Assembly (NCBI RefSeq): GCF_042664895.1
Contig: NZ_JBHTBQ010000046.1
Location: forward strand, 1 to 64,000
DNA length: 64,000 nucleotides
From: Iodobacter arcticus
GTDB lineage: Bacteria; Pseudomonadota; Gammaproteobacteria; Burkholderiales; Chitinibacteraceae
Direction of reading: 5' to 3'
The notes under the pieces were generated by a model. That model worked only from the letters and a program-made list of their open reading frames with translations, ran no database searches and was not told the origin of the DNA. The position numbers and the translations under genes were made by a program. Shown one piece after another: positions 61,326-64,000 of the stretch. Every line of letters starts with the position of its first letter. The stretch's first letter is position 1.

Positions 61326-61760
61326 ATGAAAAAAATTGCCACTTTATTAATCGCTGGTTTCTTATCCACTTCTGCATTTGCACGCGATACCGTATTGCAA
61401 ATCCCATTGGCCGATGTATTGGCGATGCCAGAGGCTCAAGGTAAATTGGATGGATCGGTTAAATTTTATTTAGCGGGTCAAAAAACACCCAAAATCACCC
61501 AAAAATTATCTGAAGATATTTCAAATCAAAAAACCAACAGTGTGGGTAAGAGTGATGAATTTGGCTGCAAATGGGCGGCACTTTCTGCCTTAATCGCATT
61601 TCAAAATTCCGCAAAAAAAGAAGGCGCAAATGCTGTGGTCGATTTGGTCAGCTATTACCGGAAAAATGAAACAAAAAGTGATAGCACCATTGAGTGCCAT
61701 GCAGGTGGATTTGTTATTGGCGTGGCATTAAAAGGTAGCTATGCCAAAGTGGCTGAATAA
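61326..61760 (+). CDS. Small exported protein (often mislabelled 'excinuclease ATPase subunit')
   Basis: A 144-residue protein from the ATG at 61326, with an AAGGAATTAAA ribosome site. The signal peptide ends at SAFARD. The mature part begins with DTVLQIPLADVLAMPEAQGK then LDGSVKFYLAGQ, and later has DEFGCKWAALSALIAFQNSA and GANAVVDLVSYYRKN. This family is widespread in beta/gammaproteobacteria; the database name is a known misannotation as I recall. Two Cys residues may form a disulphide. It probably shares an operon with the next gene 50 bp downstream. Confidence 0.75.
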   Translation: MKKIATLLIAGFLSTSAFARDTVLQIPLADVLAMPEAQGKLDGSVKFYLAGQKTPKITQKLSEDISNQKTNSVGKSDEFGCKWAALSALIAFQNSAKKEGANAVVDLVSYYRKNETKSDSTIECHAGGFVIGVALKGSYAKVAE

Positions 61761-61810
61761 TTTTAGCTTTAACCCGAAAGAACAATTTATTTAATTTAAG
61801 GTTAGACGTA

Positions 61811-62377
61811 ATGAAATTAGCAATTATGCTTTTAATGCTTGGTTCCACCACTGCAATGGCAAACACTTACCTTGAAACACCTGTTCTATATTTACCTGAT
61901 GCAAGTGTTATTAATCGGGTAAAGGAAGAATGCAATATTGAAGAGCTACTGACTAAACGGGTTGGCAACAGTATGGCCCGACTAAATCAAGGGGAAGGAA
62001 CCGTTGCCGCAGATGTTAGCAAAGTAGATGGCGATGTATTACGTCTGAGAATTGCACGCGTCACAGGCGTGGGTGGAGGTGGTTTTAGCGGCCCTAAATC
62101 TATTACAGTGGTCGCGGAGCTTTTAGAAAACGGCAAGGTTAAGCGTCAAACAAAATTAAATCGCTGGTCTATTGGTGGATTTTGGGGTGGTTTTCGTGGC
62201 ACCTGCTCTATCCTTGATCGCACCGCAATAGCAATCGGCAAAGATCTAGCTCATTGGATAAAAGACTCAAGCTACGTGATTAAAGAAGAGGCCGACATTA
62301 AAGATGACGCTTCTTTAAAAGGGAATAAAGAGCCAGCAGATAATTCCGCAACAATTGAAGCTGCAAAACCCAGCTAA
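61811..62377 (+). CDS. Hypothetical exported protein
   Basis: A 188-residue protein with a signal peptide (MLGSTTAMANTYLE). A C-rich start (EECNIEELL) and the block GGFWGGFRGTCSILDRTAIA may be linked by a disulphide, and strands such as VAADVSKVDGDVLRLRIARV precede it. The tail is acidic and low in complexity (EEADIKDDASLKGNKEPAD). I do not recognise the family. It may be cotranscribed with the preceding gene. Confidence 0.65.
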   Translation: MKLAIMLLMLGSTTAMANTYLETPVLYLPDASVINRVKEECNIEELLTKRVGNSMARLNQGEGTVAADVSKVDGDVLRLRIARVTGVGGGGFSGPKSITVVAELLENGKVKRQTKLNRWSIGGFWGGFRGTCSILDRTAIAIGKDLAHWIKDSSYVIKEEADIKDDASLKGNKEPADNSATIEAAKPS

Positions 62378-62816
62378 TCTATTTATATCAACCAGCAGAA
62401 TAGATGAATCCAAGAGACTCATCTATTCCAATCAAAAGCTCACAAAAAAATACTTTCGGGTTTTCTCTGTGTCTACAGGCTTAAGGAGTTTTAACGCCGC
62501 AGGCATAAACTGTAAACATTCGTAGGGCGCACTCAAAGCGAAGCGTAGTGCGCCGCATGGGGGAAAATGTAGAAATTCATACTTAAAGATCTACATCTAC
62601 AGGTTTAAAGCTTCTTTAAAGTAACAGGCTCAGCCAGCACGTAAACATCGACACTCTGCTGGGCGAGTAGTGCTTCTAGTTTGCCCGAAAGAACGCCCCA
62701 TAACGGTTCATCACTCTAGCTTGCCAAGTAGGGACGCTAAATACTCCGTCACTGCCACCTTGCCATAAGACCATATAAAGACTACATTTAGTCCCTATCA
62801 AGTCAGGAGCACGGCC
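62378..62816. other. Repeat-rich spacer before the toxin-antitoxin pair
   Basis: About 440 bp holding a half copy of the ACAGAG-type repeat (62459-62494), a GTAGGGCGCACT…AGTGCGCCGC palindrome (62523-62556), a relic of a gene end (62605-62690), and an inverted pair TAGGGAC (62729) / GTCCCTA (62791) in front of the antitoxin gene that could be its operator. Confidence 0.5.
62605..62690 (-). pseudogene. Relic copy of the 3' end of the gene at 63737
   Basis: The minus strand reads KLEALLAQQSVDVYVLAEPV then TLKKL and stop, matching LEALLAQQGVDVYALAEPAA LKKP at the end of the gene at 63737-64000. Upstream similarity stops after about 28 codons. It is a duplicated, truncated gene end on the other side of the TA pair. 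Confidence 0.8.
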
Positions 62817-63092
62817 ATGCGCTATTCATCTCAAGTTAAACCTATCAGTTACCTTAAAGCCAACGCGGCCGAAGTTTTGGCGAATCTGGCGGAGCAACGC
62901 CAGCCTCTAGTCATCACCCAGAACGGTGAGGCTAAGGCCGTCTTGCAGGACGTGGCCTCGTTTGAAGAGACACAAGAAACACTGGCCTTGCTGAAAATTC
63001 TAGCGCTGGGTAATCAGGATGTAGCTGCCAACAAAATCACACCTGTAGCCGATGTTGTGGCCCGTCTGCGCGCCAAGCGAGCCAGTACCTGA
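62817..63092 (+). CDS. Phd/YefM-type antitoxin
   Basis: A 91-residue antitoxin: the N-terminal KPISYLKANAAEVLANLAEQ and PLVITQNGEAKAVLQ are the Phd/YefM DNA-binding core, and the C-terminal helices (LALLKILALG…) would wrap the toxin. A CAGGAGCAC ribosome site precedes it. It would repress its own operon together with the toxin, possibly through the TAGGGAC inverted pair upstream. Its TGA overlaps the toxin ATG by one base. Confidence 0.9.
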   Translation: MRYSSQVKPISYLKANAAEVLANLAEQRQPLVITQNGEAKAVLQDVASFEETQETLALLKILALGNQDVAANKITPVADVVARLRAKRAST

Positions 63093-63433
63093 TGACAGAT
63101 GCACCCGTCCGCTTTGAAACCCTACTCACCAAGGGCGCCGAGCAGGATTTAGAGGCCATTCATGATTACATCTCTGAATTTGATAGTGTTGCCAAGGCCA
63201 ATGGTGTGCTGGATGAGTTGCTGGAAGTCATACAAAACCTTTCAAAGTTTCCTGAGCGCGGCAGCTACCCGAAGGAACTGCTTAGCCTCGGCATCAAAGA
63301 GTACCGCCAAGCTTTTTTCAAGCCTTACCACTTGATTTACCGTGTTGCAGGCAACCAGATCATTATTTATCTGATTGCGGACGGACGTCGCGACATGCAG
63401 GCTGTGTTGGCAAGAAGGCTGCTGGGAGCCTAA
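63092..63433 (+). CDS. ParE/RelE-family toxin
   Basis: A 113-residue toxin of the ParE/RelE superfamily with ...GAEQDLEAIHDYISEFDS, the FPERGSYPKELL loop, and the closing strands YRQAFFKPYHLIYRVAGNQI and IYLIADGRRDMQAVL. ParE poisons gyrase and RelE cuts mRNA; the sequence alone does not decide which. The DGRRDMQ.VL.RRLL ending is common in ParE-like members paired with Phd-type antitoxins. Translationally coupled to the antitoxin. Confidence 0.88.
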   Translation: MTDAPVRFETLLTKGAEQDLEAIHDYISEFDSVAKANGVLDELLEVIQNLSKFPERGSYPKELLSLGIKEYRQAFFKPYHLIYRVAGNQIIIYLIADGRRDMQAVLARRLLGA

Positions 63434-63505
63434 AGGGCGCAGTGCATCTGTAGAGTGCACTCAAAGTGCAGCGTTGAGGTAAATCATCCCCGTGAGGCAT
63501 AAAGG

Positions 63506-63700
63506 CTTAACTTGATGCATCTAGTGATGCATAAAAGCATGCCCTATGCGCATCAAGTTAAGACAAACACATAGCAAAAAAGCTGCTTTTCATAGGGTGT
63601 GCAAGTTGTTTTTCTTGCGCACCGCTCTGTCGTAGCAACGACTGCGTCGTTGTACACCCTATAAAAATCTATTTGCTCCATGACAAAAGCTTAACTTGAT
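63506..63700. repeat. Inverted and direct repeats downstream of the TA pair
   Basis: CTTAACTTGATGC (63506-63518) and its exact complement GCATCAAGTTAAG (63550-63562) form a long hairpin. A diverged direct copy, CTTAACTTGAT…GACGCATAAAAGCATGCCC, starts at 63690. Between them lies a second palindrome bounded by ATAGGGTGT and ACACCCTAT (about 63594-63663). All are noncoding. Confidence 0.75.
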
Positions 63701-63736
63701 ACCTATAGTGACGCATAAAAGCATGCCCATCTTCAC

Positions 63737-64000
63737 TTAAGGTTTCTTTAAAGCCGCAGGTTCAGCCAGCGCGTAAACATCCACGCCCTGCTGGGCGAGT
63801 AGCGCCTCTAGTGCAGGCATCAGGGCACCGAGTTTTTCTTCTAGCGCATCGCGCACGGTGTCGACCACAACTTGTGTGGCGCGCTCGATTTCTATGTTGA
63901 AGACGCTGCCAACGGCTTTGCCTTCAAAAACAGTCATGCGGCGGGTTTCGGGGATCAGCCATACTTCAAACCAACAATCTACTTTATTGGTTTCAGATAC
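63737..64000 (-). CDS. Hypothetical protein, partial at window edge
   Basis: An open minus-strand frame that runs off the window, so its start is not seen. The visible 87 residues include DCWFEVWLIPETRRMTVFEG, VFNIEIERATQVVVDTVRDA, and the end LEALLAQQGVDVYALAEP. I do not recognise the family; the segment with VVVDTVRDALEEKLGALMPA is helical and acidic. A truncated duplicate of its last 28 codons lies at 62605-62690. Confidence 0.6.
   Translation of the reverse strand, partial: VSETNKVDCWFEVWLIPETRRMTVFEGKAVGSVFNIEIERATQVVVDTVRDALEEKLGALMPALEALLAQQGVDVYALAEPAALKKP

Overview
The window reads as chromosomal DNA of a betaproteobacterium of the Neisseriales, probably Chromobacteriaceae and possibly Iodobacter-like. 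This is inferred from the ribBA-ribH-nusB / thiL-pgpA order, a Neisseria-style TpsA/TpsB haemagglutinin locus with downstream silent toxin cassettes, and a complete aryl-polyene (APE) pigment cluster. A run of N (15117-15275) marks a draft assembly gap inside a repeated cassette.

Layout. (1) 1-3.8 kb: an intergenic repeat, a secreted tricorn-type S41 protease on the minus strand, and a tRNA-Gly(CCC) with terminator. (2) 4-37.6 kb: a large contact-dependent-inhibition (CDI)/two-partner-secretion island, almost all on the minus strand. It is led by the transporter fhaC/tpsB (37.6 kb) and the 4,924-residue exoprotein fhaB/cdiA, followed by its immunity gene. Downstream lie promoterless-looking 'orphan' cassettes. 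Each repeats part of the fhaB 3' region up to an (E/Q)NN junction and then carries a different toxin tip plus an adjacent immunity gene: a PoNe-like PD-(D/E)XK nuclease with a PoNi-like (DUF1910/DUF1911) protein, a WHH-type HNH nuclease with an unnamed immunity gene, a decayed tip, and a short isolated tip with its immunity gene. Foreign pieces interrupt the array: kptA (RNA 2'-phosphotransferase), an isochorismatase/cupin/LysR island, REP-like palindromes and a RAYT transposase remnant. At its far edge are a caspase-like H/C protein and a possible stray toxin domain. (3) 38-43.2 kb: a lipoprotein, a short PEP-CTERM-like protein, then housekeeping genes pgpA, thiL, nusB, ribH and ribB(A). (4) 43.5-61.0 kb: the APE cluster on the plus strand, in the order apeC-D-E-F-G-HI-J-(40-aa ORF)-K-ammonia lyase-L-M-N-small membrane protein-FAD enzyme-DUF3261 lipoprotein-O-P-Q-R. 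Most genes overlap by 4-14 nt; the few spacers are filled with palindromic repeats. (5) 61.3-64 kb: two small secreted proteins, a Phd/ParE-type toxin-antitoxin pair, a relic of a duplicated gene end, and the intact (partial at the edge) gene it came from.

How the parts work together. FhaC exports FhaB, whose C-terminal tip is the active toxin; the cassettes are a reservoir from which homologous recombination could replace the tip and immunity gene. In the APE cluster an ammonia lyase could make an aryl acid starter. ApeH loads it on an ACP, ApeO/ApeC, ApeR, ApeQ and ApeP/ApeI extend and dehydrate it, and the acyltransferases, glycosyltransferase, LolA-like protein and RND-type exporter attach it to a lipid and move it to the outer membrane.
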